Positions 46,513-54,473 of a stretch of 64,000 bases of DNA are shown piece by piece. Origin of the DNA: Joostella atrarenae (GTDB lineage Bacteria; Bacteroidota; Bacteroidia; Flavobacteriales; Flavobacteriaceae); assembly GCF_021764745.1 (NCBI RefSeq), contig NZ_JAETXX010000002.1, forward strand, positions 124,001-188,000, written 5' to 3'. The number at the start of each line of letters is the position of its first letter. The first letter of the stretch is position 1. The translations under genes were made by a program, and so were the position numbers. The notes beneath the pieces were generated by a model. It did not search any database. It had not been told where the DNA came from and saw only the letters and a list, made by a program, of their open reading frames with translations.

Positions 46513-47346
46513 TTATTCGTTAGAAGCCATCAATGCAAAGAATTTATTGATATTCGGTAGAATAACAATTCTCGTTCTTCTGTTTTTAGCTCTATTTTCT
46601 TTTGTATCATTAGAAACTAATGGTTCAAAGCTACTTCTTCCTGAAGCGATTAGTTTTTCTGGACTTACATCAAATTCATTCTGAAGTTTTCTAACCACAG
46701 ATGTTGCTCTTAATACACTTAAATCCCAGTTATCTTGAACTCTCTCATTATGGATGCTTCTTGCATCTGTATGCCCTTCAACCATAACCTCAATACTAGG
46801 CTCAGAATTAATTACATCTGCAAGCTTTTGGAGAATATCATCAGCCTTGTTGCTTACTCTATAACTAGCAGTGTTAAATAAAAGCTTATCAGAAATAGAA
46901 ATCATAACAACAGTTTCTTCAATATTAATAGCGATGTCTTCATCTTCATTTAAGCTGCTATTATTCATTGATTTTTGTAGGTTATAAGAAACCGCCAGAT
47001 TCATAGAATCTTTCAATGTCTTAGCCTCACTAAGTTTAGAAGGATCTACATTTTGAAGTGTAGTACGCATTCCTCTTTTAGTTTCTTCAGAAATTACAGC
47101 CACATCACCAACAGTTACCAATTTACTGTCGTTCTCTTCTGTTAGGCTGTTTATCTTGCTATTGTATTCATCAACACGATTTTGTATTGCAGAAAACTTT
47201 GTCTCCAATTCTTCTTTTTCTACTTGTGTTTTTTGAAGCTGACTTTGGATTTCTCCTTTTTCATGCTCTAACTCCACATACTTTTTCTTCGATACACAAG
47301 AAGTTAATAAGGCAATTGTAAATAATGTTATTGCTGTTTTTTTCAT
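46513..47346 (-). CDS. OmpA-family lipoprotein with coiled coil
   Basis: The 277-residue protein has a lipoprotein signal (lipobox LTSC, Cys17). A coiled coil of about 55 residues follows (VELEHEKGEIQSQLQKTQVEKE and on), then a linker. The C-terminal OmpA peptidoglycan-binding domain carries VMVEGHTDARSI, LSVLRATSVVRKL and NRAKNRRTRIVILP. It probably tethers the outer membrane to peptidoglycan, as Pal does. It is monocistronic, diverging from an MFS gene across a 313-base gap. Confidence 0.9.
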   Translation of the reverse strand: MKKTAITLFTIALLTSCVSKKKYVELEHEKGEIQSQLQKTQVEKEELETKFSAIQNRVDEYNSKINSLTEENDSKLVTVGDVAVISEETKRGMRTTLQNVDPSKLSEAKTLKDSMNLAVSYNLQKSMNNSSLNEDEDIAINIEETVVMISISDKLLFNTASYRVSNKADDILQKLADVINSEPSIEVMVEGHTDARSIHNERVQDNWDLSVLRATSVVRKLQNEFDVSPEKLIASGRSSFEPLVSNDTKENRAKNRRTRIVILPNINKFFALMASNE

Positions 47347-47659
47347 CTGTTAATAAGTTTAAATTTTTTAATTCTTATTGAAAAACCCATTTAATTTTCT
47401 GTTTCTGAAACGTACTTTTAAAAGAGGCATTTCACGATTCGATTTTAAGTGGTTTTGTATTATCTACGGACGCATTTCTGAATTAGATCATATGTAAATG
47501 TTAAATTTTTGCATTTCGTCGTAAAAAAATAGCACATAATCGACTGAAATTGCCTTTGGAGGATTGGTTCTCAACTGGTTGTGACTTAATTATCATTGCC
47601 GATAAAACCGTTTAAAAATTTCAGAGATATCGTTACCTTTGATTATCCATTAACAAGAA
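47347..47659. other. Divergent intergenic region with a candidate promoter
   Basis: The 313-base gap contains TACCTTTG at 47634-47641, an exact TAnnTTTG match. TTT lies 20 bases upstream and the box is 19 bases before the rightward TTG start at 47660. I see no promoter match for the leftward OmpA gene, no gene and no long repeat. Confidence 0.4.
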
Positions 47660-48964
47660 TTGGATATAAAACCAACTTCAAATAATCCTACTTTGAAAAA
47701 AAACGATCCGTACGCAGCTTTACGTTTTAGAGAGTTTAATATATTTCTAATTGTACGTTTTGCCATGGTTTTTGCATGGTCTATGCAATTTGTGGTAATA
47801 GAATGGGAAGTATATAGCATTACTAAAGATCCATTATCATTGGGAATAATTGGTTTAATGGAGGTAATTCCTGCCGTTTCTTTAGCGTTATTTGCTGGTC
47901 ATATTGTAGATCAGAAGGAAAAGAGAGGACTCTTATTAAAATGTATTCTTGGGTTTTCGGTAATTAGCTTCGGACTCTTTCTCTTAACGTGGCCAAAAGT
48001 AGTGGGGGCATGGTCTACAGATATTGTATTGTACTGTATTTACTTTTTAGTTTTCCTTGGGGGGATTGTACGAGCTTTCCTCGGACCAACAATTTTTTCT
48101 TTATTCTCCTTAATTGTACCTAAAAAAATATATCCAAATGCAGCTACTTGGAGTAGTTCTGTTTGGCAAATGGGGGCTGTTTTAGGTCCTGCATTAGCGG
48201 GATTTAGTATTAATTGGATTGGCGTTCATTGGTCTATGTGTTTAATATTTGCCTTTTCTTTAATTGCTATCATTAATTTATTGCAAATCCCCAAGAAGCC
48301 TATTTTAAATCCTAATATCGGGGAGAATGTGTTTAAAAGTCTTCGTGAAGGTGTAAAATTTGTCTTCAATACTAAGATTATCTTAGGAGCTATTACTTTA
48401 GATATGATCGCTGTTCTTTTTGGGGGAGCAGTAGCCTTATTACCTGTTTTTGCTCAAGATATTTTGCATGTAGGTTCCCAAGGTTTTGGAGTATTAAGGG
48501 CAGCACCAGCTGTAGGTGCCTTAATAACGATGTTTACTTCGGCCTATTTTCCTCTTAATAAAAATGCGGGATTAAAACTACTTGGTGCTATCTTCGGATT
48601 TGGAGTTTGTATTATCATCTTCGGTTTATCAACGTGGTTCTGGGTTTCTGTATTGGCATTATTCTTTAGCGGAATGTTGGATGGAATCTCTATGATTATC
48701 CGTCAAACAATATTACAATTACGTACGCCAGACCATATGCGTGGGCGTGTAGCTTCTGTAAATTCTATGTTTGTAGGATCTTCTAACGAGCTTGGTGCTT
48801 TTGAAAGCGGATTAACAGCAAGACTTATGGGAACTGTTACTGCCGTTGTTTTTGGGGGTACCATGACAATAATTACTGTGGTTGCTACAGGAATTATATC
48901 TCCTGCTTTTAGAAAACTAGACCTTAGAAAAGATATTGAAGAGCATGAGCAAGATAATGCTTAG
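47660..48964 (+). CDS. MFS transporter of the EntS-like group
   Basis: The 434-residue transporter has about twelve helices. The N-terminal half has LRFREFNIFLIVRFAMVFAWSMQFVVIEWEVY-type sequence and loop AGHIVDQKEKRGLLL. The second half contains RTPDHMRGRVASVNSMFVGSSNELG, typical of the EntS/MFS_3 exporters for siderophores or drugs. The start is TTG at 47660; the next ATG would remove the first membrane helix. The substrate is unknown. It follows a consensus-like promoter. Confidence 0.82.
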   Translation: MDIKPTSNNPTLKKNDPYAALRFREFNIFLIVRFAMVFAWSMQFVVIEWEVYSITKDPLSLGIIGLMEVIPAVSLALFAGHIVDQKEKRGLLLKCILGFSVISFGLFLLTWPKVVGAWSTDIVLYCIYFLVFLGGIVRAFLGPTIFSLFSLIVPKKIYPNAATWSSSVWQMGAVLGPALAGFSINWIGVHWSMCLIFAFSLIAIINLLQIPKKPILNPNIGENVFKSLREGVKFVFNTKIILGAITLDMIAVLFGGAVALLPVFAQDILHVGSQGFGVLRAAPAVGALITMFTSAYFPLNKNAGLKLLGAIFGFGVCIIIFGLSTWFWVSVLALFFSGMLDGISMIIRQTILQLRTPDHMRGRVASVNSMFVGSSNELGAFESGLTARLMGTVTAVVFGGTMTIITVVATGIISPAFRKLDLRKDIEEHEQDNA

Positions 48965-49056
48965 TAGCTAGTATGAACTTTAATAAAAAGGTGTCATTTT
49001 TAAATATTTCCTGGACCTAATTCAGAAGAAAATATACTTCCTCTTTGTTGCGTCTA

Positions 49057-49064
49057 TATGTTTG
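49057..49064 (+). promoter_or_regulatory. Candidate -7 box of the thioredoxin/MsrA-like fusion gene
   Basis: TATGTTTG is an exact TAnnTTTG match about 70 bases before the start at 49135. No TTG is found at 19 bases, so it remains a candidate only. Confidence 0.35.
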
Positions 49065-49134
49065 CTATAATGTAAGTTATTAGTCTTATTTCCGACTATT
49101 ATATTGAAAATATACTCACCTTTAAAATTGTACT

Positions 49135-50142
49135 ATGAGAGATAAGAAACATAGTATTTTCAATAACTTAAATCGAAGATTATACAAGCATTTATTTTCT
49201 GTTTGTATACTCTTATTAGGAGGAAATATGATAGCGCAAACAAAAACCAATGTAAGTAATCAACCTGTAGAATTAGGAAAAGTAAGCTGGTTTCGAGATT
49301 ATAACGAGGCCTTGCAAGAAAGTAAAAGCACCGGTAAACCTATCTTTATGCTTTTCCAAGAAGTGCCTGGTTGCAGCACTTGTGTAAATTATGGAAACCA
49401 AGTGTTGAGTTTCCCATTAATGGTAGAAGCTATAGAAAATAGTTTTGTGCCTTTGGCAATTTATAATAATAAAGGAGGTAAGGATAAGGAGATTCTAGAA
49501 CGCTATAAGGAGCCGAGTTGGAACAATCCTGTGGTACATTTTATAAATAGTAGCGGAGATGATATTATTCCAAAGGTAGCCAATACCTATCATCCTATAA
49601 GCATCTATAACGCAATGCTTAATGCGTTGGAGACTACTCAGAAAGAGATTCCAGCTTATGTAAAAGTTTTGGGGTATGATTTGGTTCATAAATATGGTGT
49701 CACTAAAGAAGCCGTTTATACCATGTCTTGTTTCTGGACGGGGGAGTCTGTTTTGGGGCGTCATCCGGGGGTGTTGACTACAGATCCTGGGTGGATTGGT
49801 TCTTATGAAGTGGTAAAGGTTTTGTACAATCCAGAAATGGTAACCAAAGAAGAGTTAGATGGTTATGCTTCTAAAAGGCATATAAAAACATTTAGTAAAT
49901 CTGATGCCTATAAAACAGATAGAGACTCTCAATATTATCTTAAAAACAGCTACTTTAGGTATATGCCATTAAGTATGGTGCAACGTACAAAGGTAAATGC
50001 TGCTATTGCAGATAATGAAGATCCTACCATTTATCTTAGTCCAAAGCAATTGGATCAGTATAATGAGCTTAAAAAATCTGGAGGTTTGCCTTCTGCTGAA
50101 TTATATAGCTTGCCTTTTGAAACACTTTGGAATAGTAATTAG
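49135..50142 (+). CDS. Exported thioredoxin-like protein fused to a shortened MsrA-like domain
   Basis: The 335-residue protein has an N-terminal signal or anchor (residues 15-35). A thioredoxin-like domain follows with GKPIFMLFQEVPGCSTC (redox pair Cys80/Cys83). From about residue 185 the sequence resembles peptide methionine sulphoxide reductase A: SCFWTGE (Cys199, matching the catalytic GCFWxxE), HPGVLTTDPGWIG, and VVKVLYNPEMVTKEEL. The central loop of normal MsrA appears missing. NCBI has a 'VPGUxxT thioredoxin-like (seleno)protein' family that I recall as similar; here the position is Cys, not Sec. A periplasmic thiol or methionine repair role is inferred. Confidence 0.65.
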   Translation: MRDKKHSIFNNLNRRLYKHLFSVCILLLGGNMIAQTKTNVSNQPVELGKVSWFRDYNEALQESKSTGKPIFMLFQEVPGCSTCVNYGNQVLSFPLMVEAIENSFVPLAIYNNKGGKDKEILERYKEPSWNNPVVHFINSSGDDIIPKVANTYHPISIYNAMLNALETTQKEIPAYVKVLGYDLVHKYGVTKEAVYTMSCFWTGESVLGRHPGVLTTDPGWIGSYEVVKVLYNPEMVTKEELDGYASKRHIKTFSKSDAYKTDRDSQYYLKNSYFRYMPLSMVQRTKVNAAIADNEDPTIYLSPKQLDQYNELKKSGGLPSAELYSLPFETLWNSN

Positions 50143-50324
50143 AAATAGCTCTTAAATATTGAATAGCCATCGGTATCTATAACAAAGGTGCTGATGGTTT
50201 TTTTATGTAATTAAGTCATATTTGATAGTATATTGTTTATATATTATAATTTTTAAACTGTATTTGTATTGATTAATCTTATAATTTATTAAGTTTACTT
50301 TTTTCAATTTTAAGACACATATCC

Positions 50325-51329
50325 ATGCACACAGGAAAACAATATACAGCAAAAGAGTTTTTAGTTTGGACGCGAAGAGCCATATATTGGTTGTTTTTTA
50401 TCGCCACCATTCCCACTGTTATTTATGCAGTATTCGATATTAAATGGATTGCACTCCCATGGGTTCCAATTGCTTTAATAGGTACTGCGGCTGCTTTTAT
50501 TGTAGGGTTTAAGAATACGCAAACCTATAATCGACTATGGGAATCTCGGAAAATATGGGGCGCTATTGTTAATGATAGTCGCAGTTGGGGTATTATGGTG
50601 AAAGATTTTGTAAACGACCCCGCTTCAGCTTATAAAATAAATGACGATCATAAGCGACTGGTATACCGACATATTGCTTGGTTAACGGCACTTCGTTTTC
50701 AATTACGTACTCCAAAATCTTGGGAGAATATGGATGATGTTAATTCTAAGGAGTATAAAGAACACTATCCTGTGCCAGAGTGGGAGAGCAATTTGGAAGA
50801 TGAATTAAAGCCTCTTTTAAGTGAAGAAGATTTAGCTTATGTTTTAAAGAAGAGTAACAGGGCAACGCAACTTTTAAGTTTACAATCGGCAGATTTAAGA
50901 CGATTGAAAGCTAAAAATGAAATCGCAGATTACCCATATGTTAGTTTAGAAAGTTGTTTAAAAGATTTCTTTGCACACCAAGGAAAGGCAGAACGAATAA
51001 AGAATTTTCCGTATCCCAGTCAGTTCTCAAGCATCAACTTATTCTTTATACATATTTTTGTAACGTTATTACCTTTTGGACTATTGGCACCATTTGCTAA
51101 CATAGGCACATATGGAGTTTGGTTTACCATACCATTTAGTGTAGTAGTAGGTTGGGTTTTTGTTTCTTTAGAACAAGTAGGGCAGCATACAGCAAATCCG
51201 TTTGAGGGTGGTCCTAATGATATCCCTATGGCAGCACTTAGTAGAACTATAGAAATAGATTTACGAGAAATGCTAGACGAAACAGATATTCCACCATCTT
51301 TAGCACCTATAAACCATGTATTAATGTAA
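50325..51329 (+). CDS. Bestrophin family ion channel
   Basis: The 334-residue membrane protein has four main hydrophobic segments. The bestrophin/UPF0187 signature occurs early, FIVGFKNTQTYNRLWESRKIWGAIVNDSR, with the conserved Trp, Arg and Glu. The C-terminal portion has NPFEGGPNDIPMAALSRTIEIDLREML, the conserved acidic segment. Bacterial bestrophins form pentameric channels; ion selectivity varies between anions and cations and cannot be read here. It is monocistronic, convergent with the pseudouridine synthase gene 5 bases away. Confidence 0.9.
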   Translation: MHTGKQYTAKEFLVWTRRAIYWLFFIATIPTVIYAVFDIKWIALPWVPIALIGTAAAFIVGFKNTQTYNRLWESRKIWGAIVNDSRSWGIMVKDFVNDPASAYKINDDHKRLVYRHIAWLTALRFQLRTPKSWENMDDVNSKEYKEHYPVPEWESNLEDELKPLLSEEDLAYVLKKSNRATQLLSLQSADLRRLKAKNEIADYPYVSLESCLKDFFAHQGKAERIKNFPYPSQFSSINLFFIHIFVTLLPFGLLAPFANIGTYGVWFTIPFSVVVGWVFVSLEQVGQHTANPFEGGPNDIPMAALSRTIEIDLREMLDETDIPPSLAPINHVLM

Positions 51330-51334
51330 TAGGT

Positions 51335-51907
51335 TTAGATTTCTATATGTCTAACCTCACCAGGTTGCATACCATCTAAAGTAATTTCACCAATTCTAAC
51401 TCTTACAAGTCTAAGGGTAGGAAAACCTACTGCGGAAGTCATTTTTCTTACTTGATGAAACTTTCCTTCCGTAAGGGTAATACTAACCCAGCTTGTAGGG
51501 CCATGGCGTGCATCTCTAATTTTCTTTTTACGCTCGGGGAGGTTAGGGGTGTCAATTTTTTTGGCAGTACAAGATTTGGTTTTATATTTTCCTCCATCCA
51601 AACCTATAGAAATTCCTTGCTGAATTTTATCAATAGCCTCTTCAGAAATATCACCATCAACCAAAGCATAGTATTCTTTTTCCATTCCACTTCTGTTAAT
51701 GGTATCGCTAAGCTTTCCGTCGGTAGTCATCAGTAGTAATCCTTCAGATTTTTCATCCAATCTACCAATAGGCATAATTCCTTCAGGAAAATCATAAAGT
51801 TCTTTTAGAAATCTTTTCTTTCGAGCTTGCCGTTCGTCATTACTGTGTGTCTGACTGATAATGCCGTAAGGTTTGTAAAGTTTATAATGTATCTGCTCGG
51901 TCGCCAT
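51335..51907 (-). CDS. RluE/RsuA-family pseudouridine synthase
   Basis: The 190-residue enzyme lacks an S4 domain, as RluE does. It carries the catalytic loop MPIGRLDEKSEGLLLMTTDG with the nucleophilic Asp, the YYALVDGDISEEAIDKI segment, and GKFHQVRKMTSAVGFPTLRLVRVRIG near the end. It isomerises a uridine in ribosomal RNA, probably 23S. The region immediately upstream of its start holds the 43-bp tandem repeat array. Confidence 0.88.
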   Translation of the reverse strand: MATEQIHYKLYKPYGIISQTHSNDERQARKKRFLKELYDFPEGIMPIGRLDEKSEGLLLMTTDGKLSDTINRSGMEKEYYALVDGDISEEAIDKIQQGISIGLDGGKYKTKSCTAKKIDTPNLPERKKKIRDARHGPTSWVSITLTEGKFHQVRKMTSAVGFPTLRLVRVRIGEITLDGMQPGEVRHIEI

Positions 51908-51989
51908 TGCTCATTCTTTAAAGTGCGAATATAACTATTCAGATTAAAAATAGAATTTGATATGGTGTCAGTTTCATAAAAACTTCTCT

Positions 51990-52397
51990 AAATATTCTTT
52001 TTACCCATTCAGATACGTCTTTCACGCCAACAGATACGTTATGGTACGTATCTGGATACGTCTTTCACGCCAACGGATACGTCATGGTACGTATCTGGAT
52101 ACGTCTTTCACGTCAACGGATACGTCATGGTACGTATCTGGATACGTCTTTCACGTCAACGGATACGTCATGGTACGTATCTGGATACGTCTTTCACGCC
52201 AACGGATACGTTATGGTACGTATCTGGACACGTCTTTCATGCCAACGGATACGTCATGGTACGTATCGAGATATGTTCTTAACCCCTATGGATAGGTACT
52301 TTACGTATAATTACCTATAAACAACCCCAACAGACACCTAGTAGCACCTATCTGGAGGGATATTTAACCTCTCCAAATGGATGTTTACTGTATAAAG
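51990..52397. repeat. Tandem array of a 43-bp palindromic unit
   Basis: Six consecutive 43-bp units occupy 52012-52054, 52055-52097, 52098-52140, 52141-52183, 52184-52226 and 52227-52269; they differ at only one to four positions. Degenerate copies follow at 52270-52311 (42 bp), 52312-52354 (43 bp) and about 52355-52397, and a partial one precedes from about 51990. Each unit contains GATACGT twice and ACGTATC once, so GATACGT-(6 bases)-ACGTATC can form a 7-bp hairpin. Since 43 is not a multiple of three, frames crossing it are not real proteins. Function is unknown. Confidence 0.92.
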
Positions 52398-52441
52398 AGC
52401 GTTGTTTCACCCCGCAGGACACGTATTAATTAGATTTAAGC

Positions 52442-52480
52442 GCATAAAAAAGCCTTGAAGCATAATTGCTTCAAGGCTTT
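52442..52480 (-). terminator. Terminator of the minus-strand hypothetical gene at 52.5-53.0 kb
   Basis: A perfect 13-bp stem (52449-52461 with 52468-52480, AAAGCCTTGAAGC) is followed, on the minus strand, by a T tract. It lies 26 bases beyond the stop at 52506 and separates that gene from the repeat array. Confidence 0.85.
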
Positions 52481-52505
52481 AGTACTTATATTGAGGGAAG
52501 GTTTT

Positions 52506-52970
52506 CTATTTCTCGATCTCGCTTTTACTTTTTATGAAGAACTGTTTTAGCTCATCTACTTTTTTCGAGTATCCGCTAACTTTAGCATTCTTTTTGTACT
52601 GAGAATAGCTATAATCGATCAATGAATCTTGGTAATTATCAAAATCGTGAAGTGTTTTTGTACTTTCTAATTGATAAACAATGCTTTTAAGTGATTGGAT
52701 TTGCTTTTCTAAAAATACCCGAGTTTGATAATCTTTCTTATACTCATTCCAATCTACCTCTGGAGCACTAAGCTCTGGATTTTCAGCGTGTATAGCATGA
52801 GTTTTATTAACAAACAACTTATTAATCTCGTTAATAGAGCCGTATTTTTTGCGCTCACTTTCATTCAATGCAGTTACTTTTCCGCTAATGAGTCGCTCAA
52901 TATCTTTAATATTCTTGGTAATAGCTTGTTCCTCTTTTGGAGTGAACTTATTCGTAATTAAGTTTTTCAT
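52506..52970 (-). CDS. Hypothetical helical protein
   Basis: The 154-residue product from ATG 52970 (MKNLITNKFTPKEEQAI) is charged and predicted mostly helical. It contains a long coiled-coil-like middle (DYQTRVFLEKQIQSLKSIVYQLESTKTL-type heptads), no signal peptide and no membrane segment. A further 16 codons upstream are open but look non-family-like. I recognise no named family. It has a strong terminator of its own, which supports it being a real gene. Confidence 0.55.
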   Translation of the reverse strand: MKNLITNKFTPKEEQAITKNIKDIERLISGKVTALNESERKKYGSINEINKLFVNKTHAIHAENPELSAPEVDWNEYKKDYQTRVFLEKQIQSLKSIVYQLESTKTLHDFDNYQDSLIDYSYSQYKKNAKVSGYSKKVDELKQFFIKSKSEIEK

Positions 52971-53188
52971 ATAATATGATTTAGGATTAAAGCAGTAAGA
53001 TAGAGTAAAAAAGTTCAATAAGGTGCTTTAATTTGTAAACTTTAAAATATAATTTATTAATAATCAGTAAATTATATTATGAGCACCTATGGAGCAGCTA
53101 CTAGCAACCAGTTATTCAGAATAAAACATACAATTTTAATACGCGCCACTATATTTTATAGTTTACAACAGTTATGTTTGTAAAAGAT

Positions 53189-54187
53189 ATGGATTCACTC
53201 ACGCAAATAGTATTAGGAGCCGCCGTTGGTGAGGCTGTTCTCGGAAAGAAGATAGGCAATAAGGCTATGTTATATGGCGCTATTGCTGGTACTATTCCAG
53301 ATTTCGATGTTTTGGCAAGTAATTTTACAGATACCGTAACAGCCTTAGAAATGCATCGTGGGTTTACACATTCTATTTTATTTTCTATCATTTTTGCTCC
53401 CATTTTCGGCTGGTTAGTTTCTAGGTACGAGTCCTATAAAGATTTTAAAGGGTGGAGTTTATTGTTTTTCTGGGGGTTTCTTACGCATCCACTTTTAGAC
53501 GCATTTACCACTTGGGGAACGCAACTGTTTTGGCCTTTTGAGTATAGAGTCGCCTTTAAATCCATATTTGTAATTGATCCGCTGTATACCGTACCTTTTA
53601 TAGGGTTCTTAGTACTTACAATGTTTCAGAAGAGAACCACAAAAAAACGTCGTTTTTATAATAAAATGGGACTCATTATAAGTACTAGTTACTTGGCACT
53701 CTCTTTACTTTTAAAATGGGTTTCTTATGCTAAATTTAAAGAAGCTTTAGCAGAGCAAAACATAAGTTATTCAGAAATAGACACACGTCCTTCGCCTTTA
53801 AATACCATTTTATGGAACACCAATGTAGCTACGGAAGATGCTTTTTTATTAGGAAGCTACTCTTTATTCGATTCGCAACCCATTACTTTTAATAGTCGTC
53901 CTAAAAACCATGAGTTGATTGCAACTATTATTGAAAAAGATAAAATGCAACGGATGATTAAGATCTCCAAAGGATGGTATAGCATTACAGAACACGAAAA
54001 TGATTTGTTCTTTAATGACCTCCGTTTCGGATTGATGAGTATGGATCCCGATGCTCAAGATTTTGTATTTCAGTACAAAATAGAAACCGATCCCAATGGA
54101 CGTTTAAAGTTCACAGAAACTGAAAAGGGAAGGGAAGATGCTCAGAAACTCATGAAAGAGCTGTGGATAAGAGTAAAAGGGAATTGA
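53189..54187 (+). CDS. Membrane-bound metal-dependent hydrolase (YdjM/DUF457-like)
   Basis: The 332-residue protein has an N-terminal half with four to five membrane helices. The family's histidine/aspartate motifs are present: GAIAGTIPDFDVLA, MHRGFTHSILFSIIF and FLTHPLLDAFTTWGTQL. The soluble C-terminal 150 residues are unassigned. YdjM in E. coli is LexA-regulated; no such site is seen here. I choose ATG 53189 (MDSLTQIVLGAAVGE), a start that matches the family, over ATG 53174. A hydrolase activity is inferred from the conserved His/Asp residues and is not proven for the family. Confidence 0.8.
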   Translation: MDSLTQIVLGAAVGEAVLGKKIGNKAMLYGAIAGTIPDFDVLASNFTDTVTALEMHRGFTHSILFSIIFAPIFGWLVSRYESYKDFKGWSLLFFWGFLTHPLLDAFTTWGTQLFWPFEYRVAFKSIFVIDPLYTVPFIGFLVLTMFQKRTTKKRRFYNKMGLIISTSYLALSLLLKWVSYAKFKEALAEQNISYSEIDTRPSPLNTILWNTNVATEDAFLLGSYSLFDSQPITFNSRPKNHELIATIIEKDKMQRMIKISKGWYSITEHENDLFFNDLRFGLMSMDPDAQDFVFQYKIETDPNGRLKFTETEKGREDAQKLMKELWIRVKGN

Positions 54188-54473
54188 TTCTCATAAAGTA
54201 ATTAATAGAAATTCTTCAATTATTAGGGCTTATTTAAAAGTCAATTATAAGATTTTTTCAGTAGAATAAAACATATAATATATCGTATATACTACTTACG
54301 TGGTTGTTCTGTTTTAAGGGTTATTATACCAATTTCACATTGTTTCAAGACTTTTTTAAATGAAATTAAAGGAGGTTCGCTGAGAATATTACCTCTTTCG
54401 CTGAATATGTATTTTTTGTTTGGTTCTAATAGAGATATTTGATCCTATATAAACTTAAAAAAATTCAATAACA

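Noticed and set aside
49135-50142. Selenoprotein
   Set aside because: The redox motif reads VPGCSTC with ordinary TGC/TGT codons; there is no in-frame TGA and no SECIS-like need.
51957-52320. Two overlapping open frames (112 and 78 codons) across the 43-bp array, apparently encoding repetitive proteins
   Set aside because: The unit length is 43, not divisible by three, so each unit is read in a different frame and the apparent protein repeat is a by-product of the DNA repeat. There is no sensible start context or protein-like composition.
51990-52397. CRISPR array
   Set aside because: Units are contiguous 43-bp copies with no variable spacers, and there are no cas genes nearby.
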